From: Pseudomonas monteilii NBRC 103158 = DSM 14164
GTDB lineage: Bacteria > Pseudomonadota > Gammaproteobacteria > Pseudomonadales > Pseudomonadaceae
Direction: 5' to 3'
Assembly (NCBI RefSeq): GCF_000730605.1
Contig: NZ_BBIS01000051.1
Location: forward strand, 1-64,000
Length of the DNA: 64,000 nucleotides
In this document: piece after piece, positions 25,464 to 33,842 of the stretch
Numbering within the stretch: position 1 is the stretch's first letter
Layout of the letters: each line of letters begins with the position of its first letter
Program-made: the position numbers and the translations under genes
The notes under the pieces: generated by a model
Seen by the model: the letters and a program-made list of their open reading frames with translations, nothing else
What the model was told of the DNA's origin: nothing
The model's database searches: none

Positions 25464-27905
25464 TTATTTGCCAGGCACCAGCGTGAGTCGTTGGTTGCCA
25501 TACGCCCGCCCGAAGTTCTGCTGCTGCAGCGGCAGGCTCATGAACCGGCCTTTGAACCAGGCATCCAGCCCGTCGCTGTAGTGCGCGCTTGCCGGGTTAC
25601 CGGACTGGCCGCTGCTGGTCAGCACCTGCAACGGTTCGGCCTGACCGAAGTCGACGATCATCCGCGCTGAGGCCGGCAGGCGGGTGTCGAAGTCGCTGCC
25701 CCAGGCGTATGGCGTCAGGGCGAGGGTGGTGAAGTCGCCACCTGCAGCCAGCGGTGAGCGGCTGATGGCTTCGCCCAGGCCATGGTAGGCCGGTGCTGGC
25801 CAGCGGTACTGGTGCAGCTTGCCCCATTGCCAGGCGCGGCGGTCGGCGCCCAGTTGCGCGATCCCGGCGTCCATTGCTCCCGCCAGGCTGCGGGCGAGAA
25901 TGGCAGGCTTGTCTTCTTTTTGTGGGGTGTTGCGGTCATCCCAGAACGGGCTGTCGTCGCGGCCCAGCAGGTGATCGGCCTGGGCCGAGAACGACAAGCG
26001 GGCATTGCTGACGAACGCCTGCCAGGCAGGGCCGGATTCCGGGCCCAGGTCGTCGAGGAAGGTCTGCCGCGTTACCTCCTGCAAGAACAGCTCGTACAGC
26101 GCGGCATCCGCTGACACCGGGCTCAGCCGGCCATCGAAGGCCTTGAGCCGGGCCAGCGTGTCGCGGGCCTTGTCGCGTTGGGCGGCAGGCAGGGCGTCGA
26201 TCGCCTGCTTCAGTGGCTGGGCCATGCCGGGGGCGTCGAACATCTGCTTGAGCTTGTCGGCCAGCAGGGTTACCTGGTCGTTCTGCAGGGCCATCAGGCT
26301 GCGGCTGTCGTGGCGGCCATTGCCGGCCAACTGGGCCAGGCGTTCGGCGCGTTCGGGGTAGTACCAGGTGCTGGACAGCTGCATGCCGTAGCCACGCGGC
26401 AGACTGCGCTGGTTGGCGTGGCCGATCCAGCCAGCAGGCGGGTCCTGGTCATACGGGTGCAGCATCGGGTCGGCATAGCCGTCCCAGTCGTAGCGCCCGT
26501 CCCAGCCCGGCGAGGGCAGCAGGCCCTGGCCTTCGCGGCGGTTGGGGTAGTGGCCACTGACTTGCCAGCCGATGTGTTCCGGCTCGGCGAAGACAAAGTT
26601 GAGAGCCGCGGCGGTCACTTCGCGGGTACTGTCGAAGGCGCGTTCCACGTTCCTGGCGCGGGTCAGGTCGAACAGTGCATCCAGGCTGCGGTCGCCCTTG
26701 AACTGCGGCAGGTTCAGCGCCAGGCCCAGGCTGGCGTTGTCTGGCTGGGCCAGCAGGGTGCCGTGGCGGGTGTCATACATCACCTCGCGCAGCGGGCGCT
26801 GGCCTCGGACGAAGAACGTTTCGCTACGGGCGCGGGCCGGCAGCCATTTGCCGTCGGCCAGGTAGCTCAGCTGGCTGCCTTGACGACGCAGTTGTTCCAG
26901 GAACAGGTCCTGGTTGTCGGCCATCACGGCGCTGCTGCTCCAGGCCAGTTTGCCGTTGTAACCGGCCAGCACGATCGGCAAACCCGGCAACGACAGGCCG
27001 GCAACCTGGTACTTGCCGGTGTGAATCTGTACCGGGCTCAGGGCCCAGGTAGCGCGGCTGTCGCTGGCCAGCAGGCTCTTGCCGCTGCGGCTGCGCTGCG
27101 GGGCCAGGGCCAGGTTGGCCGAGCCCGGGCTGCCGAGCAGGTCAAGGTCGGCCAGTTTCTGGCTGGCGGCCGCCAGCGCTGGCAGGCCCGGCAGCTGGCT
27201 GGCCAGGTTCAGGCCCTTGAGCTTGTCCACCTCGCCTTCGGCCAATGGCTCGTCCGGGGCGCCAGGCAGCAGCCAGGCCAGTTTGTCGCTGCCGGCTTTC
27301 TGCGCCAGGGTCAGGGCACTCAATTCTTCCTGCAGGTTCACCGATTGGCTGAACGCATACAGGTTGAAGATCAGTGCCGAGTCTTCGGGCTTCCAGTATT
27401 CCGGGCGATAGCCACTGCTGGCTAGGCCGGCCGGCAGCTTGTCGCGGTAGCGGAACAGGTAGGCGTTGACCCCGCGTGCGTACACTTCGAAAAAGCGCTT
27501 GAGCCGTGGCGAGGCGTCGGCGTACTGCTGGGCGGCGCTTTGCTTGAGGTTGGCCGCGCGCATCAGGCGGTCGATGTCCAGCGCTTCGCTGCCGGCCAGT
27601 TCGGCCAGACGGCCTTGGGCCAGCAGGCGCATGGCGACCATCTGCTCGATGCGGTCACCGGCATGCACATAGCCCAGGCTGAACAGCGCATCATGGAAGC
27701 TGCTGCTTTCGATCAGTGGCGCACCCATGGCATTGCGGCGTACTGAAACATTCTGCGCCAGGCCCTTGAGCGGCTGCACGCCACTGGTCGGTGGCACGCT
27801 GTCCTGGTAGCCGCCCGTCTGGCAGCCGGCCAGCCCGAGCATGCCGAGCAGCGTGGCAGCGGTTGCGAACCGCGGGCGGAAGGGAGGAAAGGCGGAGGCG
27901 GCCAT
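25464..27905 (-). CDS. Penicillin-acylase family lipoprotein
   Basis: The 813-residue N-terminal-nucleophile hydrolase family member has a lipoprotein signal peptide (lipobox GLAGC at about residue 28). In this family self-cleavage exposes a Ser; the likely site is the GSANLALAP stretch near residue 260, followed by SGKSLLASDSRATWALSP, which parallels the usual SGxPLLAxDPHL. Family members hydrolyse penicillins, acyl-homoserine lactones (PvdQ, QuiP) or other amides. The substrate here cannot be read from sequence. AGGAG precedes the ATG at 27905. The lipid anchor would fix it in the envelope. Confidence 0.88.
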   Translation of the reverse strand: MAASAFPPFRPRFATAATLLGMLGLAGCQTGGYQDSVPPTSGVQPLKGLAQNVSVRRNAMGAPLIESSSFHDALFSLGYVHAGDRIEQMVAMRLLAQGRLAELAGSEALDIDRLMRAANLKQSAAQQYADASPRLKRFFEVYARGVNAYLFRYRDKLPAGLASSGYRPEYWKPEDSALIFNLYAFSQSVNLQEELSALTLAQKAGSDKLAWLLPGAPDEPLAEGEVDKLKGLNLASQLPGLPALAAASQKLADLDLLGSPGSANLALAPQRSRSGKSLLASDSRATWALSPVQIHTGKYQVAGLSLPGLPIVLAGYNGKLAWSSSAVMADNQDLFLEQLRRQGSQLSYLADGKWLPARARSETFFVRGQRPLREVMYDTRHGTLLAQPDNASLGLALNLPQFKGDRSLDALFDLTRARNVERAFDSTREVTAAALNFVFAEPEHIGWQVSGHYPNRREGQGLLPSPGWDGRYDWDGYADPMLHPYDQDPPAGWIGHANQRSLPRGYGMQLSSTWYYPERAERLAQLAGNGRHDSRSLMALQNDQVTLLADKLKQMFDAPGMAQPLKQAIDALPAAQRDKARDTLARLKAFDGRLSPVSADAALYELFLQEVTRQTFLDDLGPESGPAWQAFVSNARLSFSAQADHLLGRDDSPFWDDRNTPQKEDKPAILARSLAGAMDAGIAQLGADRRAWQWGKLHQYRWPAPAYHGLGEAISRSPLAAGGDFTTLALTPYAWGSDFDTRLPASARMIVDFGQAEPLQVLTSSGQSGNPASAHYSDGLDAWFKGRFMSLPLQQQNFGRAYGNQRLTLVPGK

Positions 27906-28008
27906 GACAAGGGCTCCTGCAAGGCGTGGCGGGTTTCGAAAGGCGCTAAGGTAGTAAGCGCGCAGGCGCCATGCAAGGTCCCAGGTCGGTTTATTTGCCA
28001 GCGCTGCC

Positions 28009-29349
28009 TCAAACGTTGAAGTGGTCTGCCAACGTCTCGGAAAAGTGCGTGCAATTGATGCGCGCATAGCGCCGGTAGTCACGGGTGACGGCGAACGCAG
28101 AACCTGGCATCAGCAGGATCTTGTTTTGTTCCAGTTTGCGCACCAGGGGTTGCAGGTCTGGCAGGTCCGGGTGGTAGACCCAGAGGAACATCCCCCCTTG
28201 CGGTGCGATTTCAAACTGCCAACCTCGCTCGATCAGAAGCCGCTGGGTCTGGACCTGCTGCCTGATCAGGCGCTGCTGCACATCATTCATGTGCCGGGCA
28301 TAGGTGCCATCCGACAATATGGTGTTGACGAAGCGTTCGCAAAACGCCGGGACGGCAACACAGGTCAGCAGTTTCAGGCGTGTCAGCGGTTCGATCAGGT
28401 CGTGTGAGCAGGCGATGAAACCCACGCGTAGCGATGCGGACAGGCATTTGGAGAAACTGCCGATGTAGATAACCCGGTCAAGGTTGTCCAGCTCGGCAAA
28501 GGTCTGGCGTACGGCCGGGCTGAAGTCGCCATACACATCGTCCTCGACCACGAAGAACTCGTGCTCTACCGCCAGGCGCAGGACACTGAAGGCGTTGTGC
28601 GGGCTGATGTTGCTGCCGGTCGGGTTGTGGAAGGTGCTGTTGCAGAAAAATGCCTTGACCTTGTGCCTGGCCAGGTAGGTTTTCATCTCTTCCACGTCTG
28701 GCCCGTCCTGGGTTCGCCGTATGCCGACAACGTGCCCGCCCGCCAGCTGGATCAGCTTGATCAGGTTGCCGTTACCCGGCTCGTCGACGAAAACGTGGTC
28801 GCCTGGCTTGATCAGCAGCCGCGCAACCAGGTCAAGGCCTTGTGTGGCGCCCAGGGTGGTCAGCAACTGGTTGGGGCGGACATCGACACGGGTCAGCCGT
28901 TTCATGTGTACGCACAGCTGTTTGCGCATGGGCAGGTAGCCCTGGATGTCGCCGTATTCGGCCAGCGAGCTTTGCTCCAGCCGCGCCGTGCGGCGAATGG
29001 CCTTGGCCAGCAGCTCGGTGTCACGCCAGGCGGGGGGGAGCCAGCCGCTGCCCAGCTTGGTGTAGTGCTGTCCGCCTTGCAGCAGCTTGAAGAGCGGGTC
29101 GCCCGCCATGCATTCGGGCTCGTGGATCGCACTGGTTTGCCGTGACCGGGTCGCGACGAAGTAGCCCCTGCCCGGCGAAGCGGTCAACACACCTTCGCTG
29201 ACCAGCTGGGCGTAGGCCGAAACAACGTCGTGGTAGCTGAAGTCGACTGCAGCTGTCAGTTTGCGGATGGAGGGCATGCGCTGCCCGGGCAGCCACTCCC
29301 CTGCATCCAGGCGTTGTCTTAACTGGTGATGAAGGCTGCGGGTGTTCAT
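28009..29349 (-). CDS. MocR-type (GntR + aminotransferase-like) transcriptional regulator
   Basis: The 446-residue protein has an N-terminal winged helix-turn-helix (GQRMPSIRKL...GVLTASPGRGYFV, residues about 20-70) and a fold-type I aminotransferase-like domain. The PLP-binding Lys is in SFSKCLSASLRVGF, with NPTGSN and VVEDDVYGDF motifs conserved. MocR regulators sense amino acids or PLP adducts and commonly control a divergent operon. Here the divergent operon (29521-33126) handles serine/cysteine-like amino acids. The ATG at 29349 is used (MNTRSLHHQ). Confidence 0.92.
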   Translation of the reverse strand: MNTRSLHHQLRQRLDAGEWLPGQRMPSIRKLTAAVDFSYHDVVSAYAQLVSEGVLTASPGRGYFVATRSRQTSAIHEPECMAGDPLFKLLQGGQHYTKLGSGWLPPAWRDTELLAKAIRRTARLEQSSLAEYGDIQGYLPMRKQLCVHMKRLTRVDVRPNQLLTTLGATQGLDLVARLLIKPGDHVFVDEPGNGNLIKLIQLAGGHVVGIRRTQDGPDVEEMKTYLARHKVKAFFCNSTFHNPTGSNISPHNAFSVLRLAVEHEFFVVEDDVYGDFSPAVRQTFAELDNLDRVIYIGSFSKCLSASLRVGFIACSHDLIEPLTRLKLLTCVAVPAFCERFVNTILSDGTYARHMNDVQQRLIRQQVQTQRLLIERGWQFEIAPQGGMFLWVYHPDLPDLQPLVRKLEQNKILLMPGSAFAVTRDYRRYARINCTHFSETLADHFNV

Positions 29350-29362
29350 GGCAGGTCTCAAA

Positions 29363-29393
29363 CCGTTAGAAAAAAAAGCCTAACAGTTAACGG
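29363..29393. promoter_or_regulatory. Candidate MocR operator between the regulator and its divergent operon
   Basis: CCGTTA (29363-29368) and TAACGG (29388-29393) form an inverted repeat. GTTAG/CTAAC (29365-29369/29380-29384) forms a second pair around an A8 run, and GTTAAC adds a third half-site. The block lies 14-44 bp upstream of the regulator start. The arrangement of repeated half-sites fits known MocR operators in general form, not in a known sequence. Confidence 0.45.
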
Positions 29394-29520
29394 AAATGCT
29401 TGTCGACTGTTCGTTTTCAACTGGCCAGTACATGCCACTATTCCCTGGTCGGAAGTGTTGGTTGCCCGCAAAGGCAGCACCTTAAGCGTCTGTTCAACCA
29501 GACAACTGGATATTGAGCCC

Positions 29521-30234
29521 ATGCACTCTATGGATATGCAATCAGCCGTCATTGCCAGGCTACCTGTGCCTGATGAACCGGAAACATTCAAGGTTGTAAG
29601 GAACCTTGTTACATCGGCGCTATTGGAGTGTTGTTCAGTTGATGAATTCGAAGCGTTTAAAGAAACTTCGGTTATTCAGTGTGTCACCGAACAAGCCCAT
29701 GCCGATTTGCAGGCCTTTGCCCTGAAAGATCCGGCAGCTGGCCGCGACCTGGTATTCATTGCAAGAACGTACACCTCTTATTCTGCCGTTCTGCATTATC
29801 GGCTCGCCCATTGGATCTACAACAATACCGCTGCTGCCTATGGTGCCGGCGGTCAATGCCTGGCGGCCATGATCTCCAGGCGCGGCAAAATGCTCTCCGG
29901 GGCGGAAATCCACTTCCGCAGCCGTATTGGCGCACGCTTCATCATTGATCACGGCATGGGCACCGTCATCGGCGAAACCTCGACCATTGGTGACGATTGC
30001 TACGTGCTGGGCGGCGTCACACTGGGCGCCCGCGGTATCAGCGGCAACCCTTCAAGCCCCAGGCACCCGACCTTGGGCAACCGGGTACAAATCGGCGCGT
30101 TCGCCAGTGTGCTGGGCGCTATCCACGTCGGTGACGGCGCATTTATCGGTCCGGGCTGCATTATTACCAAAGATGTTCCCGCGGCTGCCCGGGTACAGGT
30201 TAAAACATCATTGCAGGTGGTACTGGAACCATGA
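29521..30234 (+). CDS. Serine O-acetyltransferase (CysE-like)
   Basis: The 237-residue protein has the N-terminal helical CysE domain (DLQAFALKDPAAG, about 62-74) and left-handed beta-helix repeats with catalytic DHGMGTVIGE (Asp143/His144) and RHP (His182). It should make O-acetyl-L-serine from serine and acetyl-CoA. The C-terminus ends VVLEP and lacks the terminal Ile that CysE uses to dock into CysK. The 5' part is lower in GC than the flanks, a hint of transfer. Start choice among ATGs at 29521, 29530 and 29536 is uncertain. It overlaps the next gene by 4 bp. Confidence 0.88.
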   Translation: MHSMDMQSAVIARLPVPDEPETFKVVRNLVTSALLECCSVDEFEAFKETSVIQCVTEQAHADLQAFALKDPAAGRDLVFIARTYTSYSAVLHYRLAHWIYNNTAAAYGAGGQCLAAMISRRGKMLSGAEIHFRSRIGARFIIDHGMGTVIGETSTIGDDCYVLGGVTLGARGISGNPSSPRHPTLGNRVQIGAFASVLGAIHVGDGAFIGPGCIITKDVPAAARVQVKTSLQVVLEP

Positions 30235-31019
30235 ACGCTCTGAACTATGAAGTGTTACGCAATACCGAAAAGCTGTATTACAAAGACCAGTACCTGGCCG
30301 GCGTTGATACGCAAGTAACACGCGTGCACAGTGATGGCATTGAATTGCAGAGTACCGTGGCTTACCCGGAAGGCGGCGGCCAGGAAGCAGACTTCGGCAC
30401 CATTGAATTACCGGTGGGAACTGTGCGCTTTGTCTGGGTGAAAAAACTGTATGGCAGCCCGATTCGCCTCGAAGGTTTCAAAGGCGGAAAACTGGGCGGC
30501 ATCATTATTCACAGCCTGCACCCTGATGACCTGCACTTGCTGGATGACGTCACGCCAGGCATGCCGGCCCGCATCACCATCGATATTGAACGGCGCGAAC
30601 GGCTGACGCTGTCTCACAGTGCCAGTCACTTTCTGTATGCCGCTGCGATCGGGCTGCGTGAAGAGCTGCAGCAATGGACCATCGGCTGCCACATCAAAGA
30701 GGATTCGGCACGTTTCGACTTCCTGGTCGAGGACGCTTTCACGGCCGAAGAGGTGGTTGAAATAGAACGGCGGGCCAACGAACTGATCGGCTTCGATGCA
30801 CCCATCGAGCACTACGCGGTCGAGGGCCTGGAAGACGCACGTTTGTGGACCTACAACGGCATCGAAATTCCGTGCGGTGGCACACACCTCGATTCACCAG
30901 GGCGTATCGGGCGCCTGAGCGTCAGGCGCAAACGCCTGGGCAAAGGTAAGGAACGGCTGATCTGCGCGTTCCCCGATGCCGAAATCGACCTGTCCACCTA
31001 CCACGGGCACGCACTATGA
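30231..31019 (+). CDS. Free-standing alanyl-tRNA editing protein (AlaX-like)
   Basis: The 262-residue protein has an N-terminal AlaRS-like beta domain with YPEGGGQEADFG (about 45-56). The editing domain has both zinc motifs intact: HSASH (His129/His133) and CGGTH (Cys215/His219). AlaX proteins hydrolyse Ser- or Gly-tRNA-Ala in trans. The gene overlaps both neighbours by 4 bp, so its product is made with a serine acetyltransferase and an MFS protein, suggesting protection against a mischargeable amino acid made or handled by this operon. Confidence 0.9.
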   Translation: MNALNYEVLRNTEKLYYKDQYLAGVDTQVTRVHSDGIELQSTVAYPEGGGQEADFGTIELPVGTVRFVWVKKLYGSPIRLEGFKGGKLGGIIIHSLHPDDLHLLDDVTPGMPARITIDIERRERLTLSHSASHFLYAAAIGLREELQQWTIGCHIKEDSARFDFLVEDAFTAEEVVEIERRANELIGFDAPIEHYAVEGLEDARLWTYNGIEIPCGGTHLDSPGRIGRLSVRRKRLGKGKERLICAFPDAEIDLSTYHGHAL

Positions 31020-32227
31020 ACAGCACGTTACCGCGGCGCACGTACCTGTATTTCACCGCACAGTCGATCAACCTGACCACAGCGGTCATGTCCGTGACCA
31101 TGGCCGCCATTGTCGGCGCGGCGCTGGCGCCTGATGCCGCGTGGTCCACGGTGCCGTACGGGTTTCAGTTTCTGAGCCTGATGCTGGCAACCTACCCAGT
31201 CTCCAGGCTGATGAGCCGCATCGGCCGCAAGAAGGCTTTCATGCTGGGCGCAATTCCGTTGGCATTGTCGGGTGTCAGCGGCTTTCTGGCGGTGGAGCAC
31301 CAGCATTTTGCAACGCTGGTACTTAGCCATTCTGCGTTGGGTGTGTATATCGCCTTCGCCAACTTCAACCGCTTCGCGGCCACCGACAATCTGTCTCAGG
31401 CCCTGAAGCCCAAAGCCCTTTCGCTGGTCGTGGCAGGGGGCGTCATCGCTGCGGTGGTCGGGCCGACGCTTACCGAGTGGCTGCGTGATGTTGGTGGCTA
31501 TCCACTGTTTTCGTTGTGTTATGCCGCGTTTGTCGGCCTGGCGCTGCTGTCACTGCTGATTGCCCTTTGCCTGCCAGACGATGGCGGTGTGACCAGCACG
31601 GTCAACAGCGCCGCCCAGTCGGCCCGCCCACGCACCGAGCCGTTAAGCCCGAGCGTGGTGGTGGCCATGGGTGTTGCTGCACTGAGCTACGGGATCATGA
31701 ACCTGCTGATGATCCAGGCCTCGATGCACATGAAACACATGCACGAGGACTTCTCGGACGTACGCCTGGCGATCCAGTGGCATGTGATTGCCATGTTTGC
31801 CCCGTCGTTCTTCACCGGTGCGATCATCCAGCGGTTGGGTATCAGGACCACCATTTGCGCGGGCCTGGCCCTGCTGATCGGCTGCTCGGCCCTGAATATC
31901 TGGTCGCACAGCTACGCCATGATGACCTTGGCACTGATTGCCCTCGGGCTGGGTTGGAACCTGACGTATGTAGGCGGCGGCGCCTTGCTGGCCCAGTCGC
32001 TGCAGAACAGCCCGGCAGCGATGCAGATGCAGGGCAAGAACGACCTGGCCATTGCCATCTTCGCCACCCTCGGCGCGTTCAGCCCTTCGCTGTTGCTGAG
32101 CACGGTCGGCTGGGATGGCACCAACGCCATCTGCATGGCCCTGTGCATCGGGCTTCTGGTTGCCACTGCCGGCCTGCTGCAGAACAAGACCTGCCTGCAT
32201 ACTTCAATGGAAGGTAGCCGCAAATGA
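31016..32227 (+). CDS. MFS transporter of the amino-acid cassette
   Basis: The 403-residue major-facilitator protein has about 12 membrane helices, a motif-A-like loop after helix 2 (SRLMSRIGRKKAFMLG, about 62-77) and a central cytoplasmic loop near 185-210. Substrate and direction cannot be read from sequence. Its position between the tRNA-editing and CysK-like genes, with 4-bp overlaps on both sides, suggests export (or uptake) of the compound processed by the operon. Confidence 0.87.
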   Translation: MNSTLPRRTYLYFTAQSINLTTAVMSVTMAAIVGAALAPDAAWSTVPYGFQFLSLMLATYPVSRLMSRIGRKKAFMLGAIPLALSGVSGFLAVEHQHFATLVLSHSALGVYIAFANFNRFAATDNLSQALKPKALSLVVAGGVIAAVVGPTLTEWLRDVGGYPLFSLCYAAFVGLALLSLLIALCLPDDGGVTSTVNSAAQSARPRTEPLSPSVVVAMGVAALSYGIMNLLMIQASMHMKHMHEDFSDVRLAIQWHVIAMFAPSFFTGAIIQRLGIRTTICAGLALLIGCSALNIWSHSYAMMTLALIALGLGWNLTYVGGGALLAQSLQNSPAAMQMQGKNDLAIAIFATLGAFSPSLLLSTVGWDGTNAICMALCIGLLVATAGLLQNKTCLHTSMEGSRK

Positions 32228-33126
32228 GCGAGCTCATCAGTGTCAGCGATCGCATCTATACCAAGCTGGAAATGAACAACCCTGGGGGAAGCCACAAATA
32301 CCGGGCGGCCCGGCGCATCGTCGAGCATGCCGTACGCAATGGCGACATCATTCCCGGTGTGACAACCGTCATCGAGAAAACCGGTGGCAGTTTTGGCTTC
32401 GGCTTGCTGGCAGCCTGTCACAAGTACCAGGTCGCCGTGGAGCTGGCGGTCGGGCTGAGCTTCAGCCAGACCAAGCGGGATTTGCTCGAGTGTTTCGGTG
32501 CGCGGCTGATCGGCAAGGAAATGTTGATGGCCGGTGCCACCCCCAAGGATGTGGTCATGCACCACCTGGATAACCAGGCCGCGTTGGGCAAGTCATACTT
32601 CTATACCGACCAGTTCAACAACCCGATGGGTATCGAAGCCCATCGTTACCAGACGGCCAGCGAGCTGGCCGTGCAACTGACCAACGCCGGGGCAGGGCGG
32701 GATGTCCTGTTTGTTGGCTGTGCGGGTACGGGGGCAAGCTTCACGGGCATTACGCTGGGGCTGAAGGATCACGGTTTCGAGGTGTCGACGGTGTTGGTCG
32801 ACCCCAGCGGGTGCGACTCAAGGGCGGGTGTGTTTGCCGACCACCGCTTCGAAGGCATGGCAGTGGGGGTTTGCCCGCCTTTCATGGACTGGTCGCTGGT
32901 GGACGAGCGGGCCCAGGTGCAACACGCTGAGATGCTGGCTGCGCAGCGCTGGTTCTACATGCAAAGTGGCATTTTTGTGGGCAATACCGCTGCCGCCTGC
33001 CTGGCCGTTGCTCAGCGCATGGCCCAGCACCCGCGGTATGCCGGGACCACTGTGGTGACCATCGCCTATGACGCCGGCCTGTGGTACCAGGACCTGCTGG
33101 GGGCGACACGGCGCAAGGCCGCCTAG
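32224..33126 (+). CDS. Atypical CysK-like PLP-dependent enzyme (fold type II)
   Basis: The 300-residue protein follows the cysteine synthase plan: PLP Lys25 in NNPGGSHKYRAA, QFNNPMGIEAH (about 130-140) and the phosphate loop GTGASF (168-173). It differs at key places. The substrate carboxylate loop TSGNTG reads TGGSFG (53-58), and the C-terminal Ser that contacts the pyridine nitrogen is replaced in AYDAGLWY (about 281-288). The N-terminal strand with the TPLV motif is missing. It probably performs beta-replacement or elimination on an O-acetylserine-like substrate, with another nucleophile. It overlaps the MFS gene by 4 bp. Confidence 0.85.
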   Translation: MSELISVSDRIYTKLEMNNPGGSHKYRAARRIVEHAVRNGDIIPGVTTVIEKTGGSFGFGLLAACHKYQVAVELAVGLSFSQTKRDLLECFGARLIGKEMLMAGATPKDVVMHHLDNQAALGKSYFYTDQFNNPMGIEAHRYQTASELAVQLTNAGAGRDVLFVGCAGTGASFTGITLGLKDHGFEVSTVLVDPSGCDSRAGVFADHRFEGMAVGVCPPFMDWSLVDERAQVQHAEMLAAQRWFYMQSGIFVGNTAAACLAVAQRMAQHPRYAGTTVVTIAYDAGLWYQDLLGATRRKAA

Positions 33127-33158
33127 GCCAAGGCCCTCAGCAGGGAGGCAACGTCAGA

Positions 33159-33356
33159 TCAGGCGCCGTGGCACTTCTTGAACTTCTTCTCGCTACCGCA
33201 TGGGCACGGGTCGTTACGGCCAACATCCTTCAGGGCGTTGCGTACCGGCTCTTGGTGGCCGTGGTTGCAGTGCGGGCCGTGAACATGGCCATGGTCATGG
33301 TGGTGATCATGGTCGTGGTTGCAGTCAGGGCCATGAACGTGGGGTTGCTGGGACAT
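33159..33356 (-). CDS. Small His-rich SEC-C motif protein
   Basis: The 65-residue protein has an N-terminal half rich in His and Asp (repeats of HGPDCNHDHDHHH type) and a C-terminal SEC-C zinc motif (GRNDPCPCGSEKKFKKCHG). The SEC-C motif binds zinc and in SecA contacts SecB or the ribosome. The His/Cys-rich part could bind extra metal. It is 7 bp upstream of nothing on its own strand and converges on the cassette above with 32 bp between. Confidence 0.85.
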   Translation of the reverse strand: MSQQPHVHGPDCNHDHDHHHDHGHVHGPHCNHGHQEPVRNALKDVGRNDPCPCGSEKKFKKCHGA

Positions 33357-33363
33357 TGCAGGG

Positions 33364-33840
33364 TTACTCCGGGATATGATCGCCGGGGATTATCTCACCA
33401 CTGCGCGATAAGTGCAGGTCCCGATGGATAAGCAGCCCGGTCGCCAGTTCGCCCTGCAGGGTGTAGTGCAGCGGTTGCTTGCTTCTGAGCAGCTTGGCCA
33501 GCGGCTTGAGGTGCTGCCACAGGTTGGTACGCGCGGTGATCTTGAAGGTACGCCGGGCATGCCCGCCCACGCTGCGCCATACGCTGGTTTCATCCTGCAC
33601 CAGCAGCAGATCGTTCAGGCGCACGGCATACGAGAGGTTGCGGATGAACAGGCGGCTGTCATTGGGGTTGTCGACTTGCAGGTGCAGCACGAATTCCTGA
33701 TCCAGCAACCTGGCCTTGACCGTTTCGACTTCGACCAGGCGCACCTCGGGTTCGCGCCAGTCTTCACCGCCCCAACTGCTGCAGCCCGCCAGCCATGCCA
33801 TCAGTGTACCGAGCAGCAGCAGGCGGGCGCGGGCGTTCAT
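33364..33840 (-). CDS. LEA type 2 family lipoprotein
   Basis: The 158-residue protein has a lipoprotein signal peptide (WLAGCSSWG, Cys about residue 19) and one water-stress/LEA14-like domain (FVLHLQVDNPNDSRLFIRNL). These small beta-sandwich proteins occur in the periplasm of pseudomonads; function unknown. The ATG at 33840 is chosen because it gives a proper signal peptide. It begins 2 bp after the YchJ-like gene ends, in the same transcript. Confidence 0.85.
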   Translation of the reverse strand: MNARARLLLLGTLMAWLAGCSSWGGEDWREPEVRLVEVETVKARLLDQEFVLHLQVDNPNDSRLFIRNLSYAVRLNDLLLVQDETSVWRSVGGHARRTFKITARTNLWQHLKPLAKLLRSKQPLHYTLQGELATGLLIHRDLHLSRSGEIIPGDHIPE

Positions 33841-33842
33841 GT

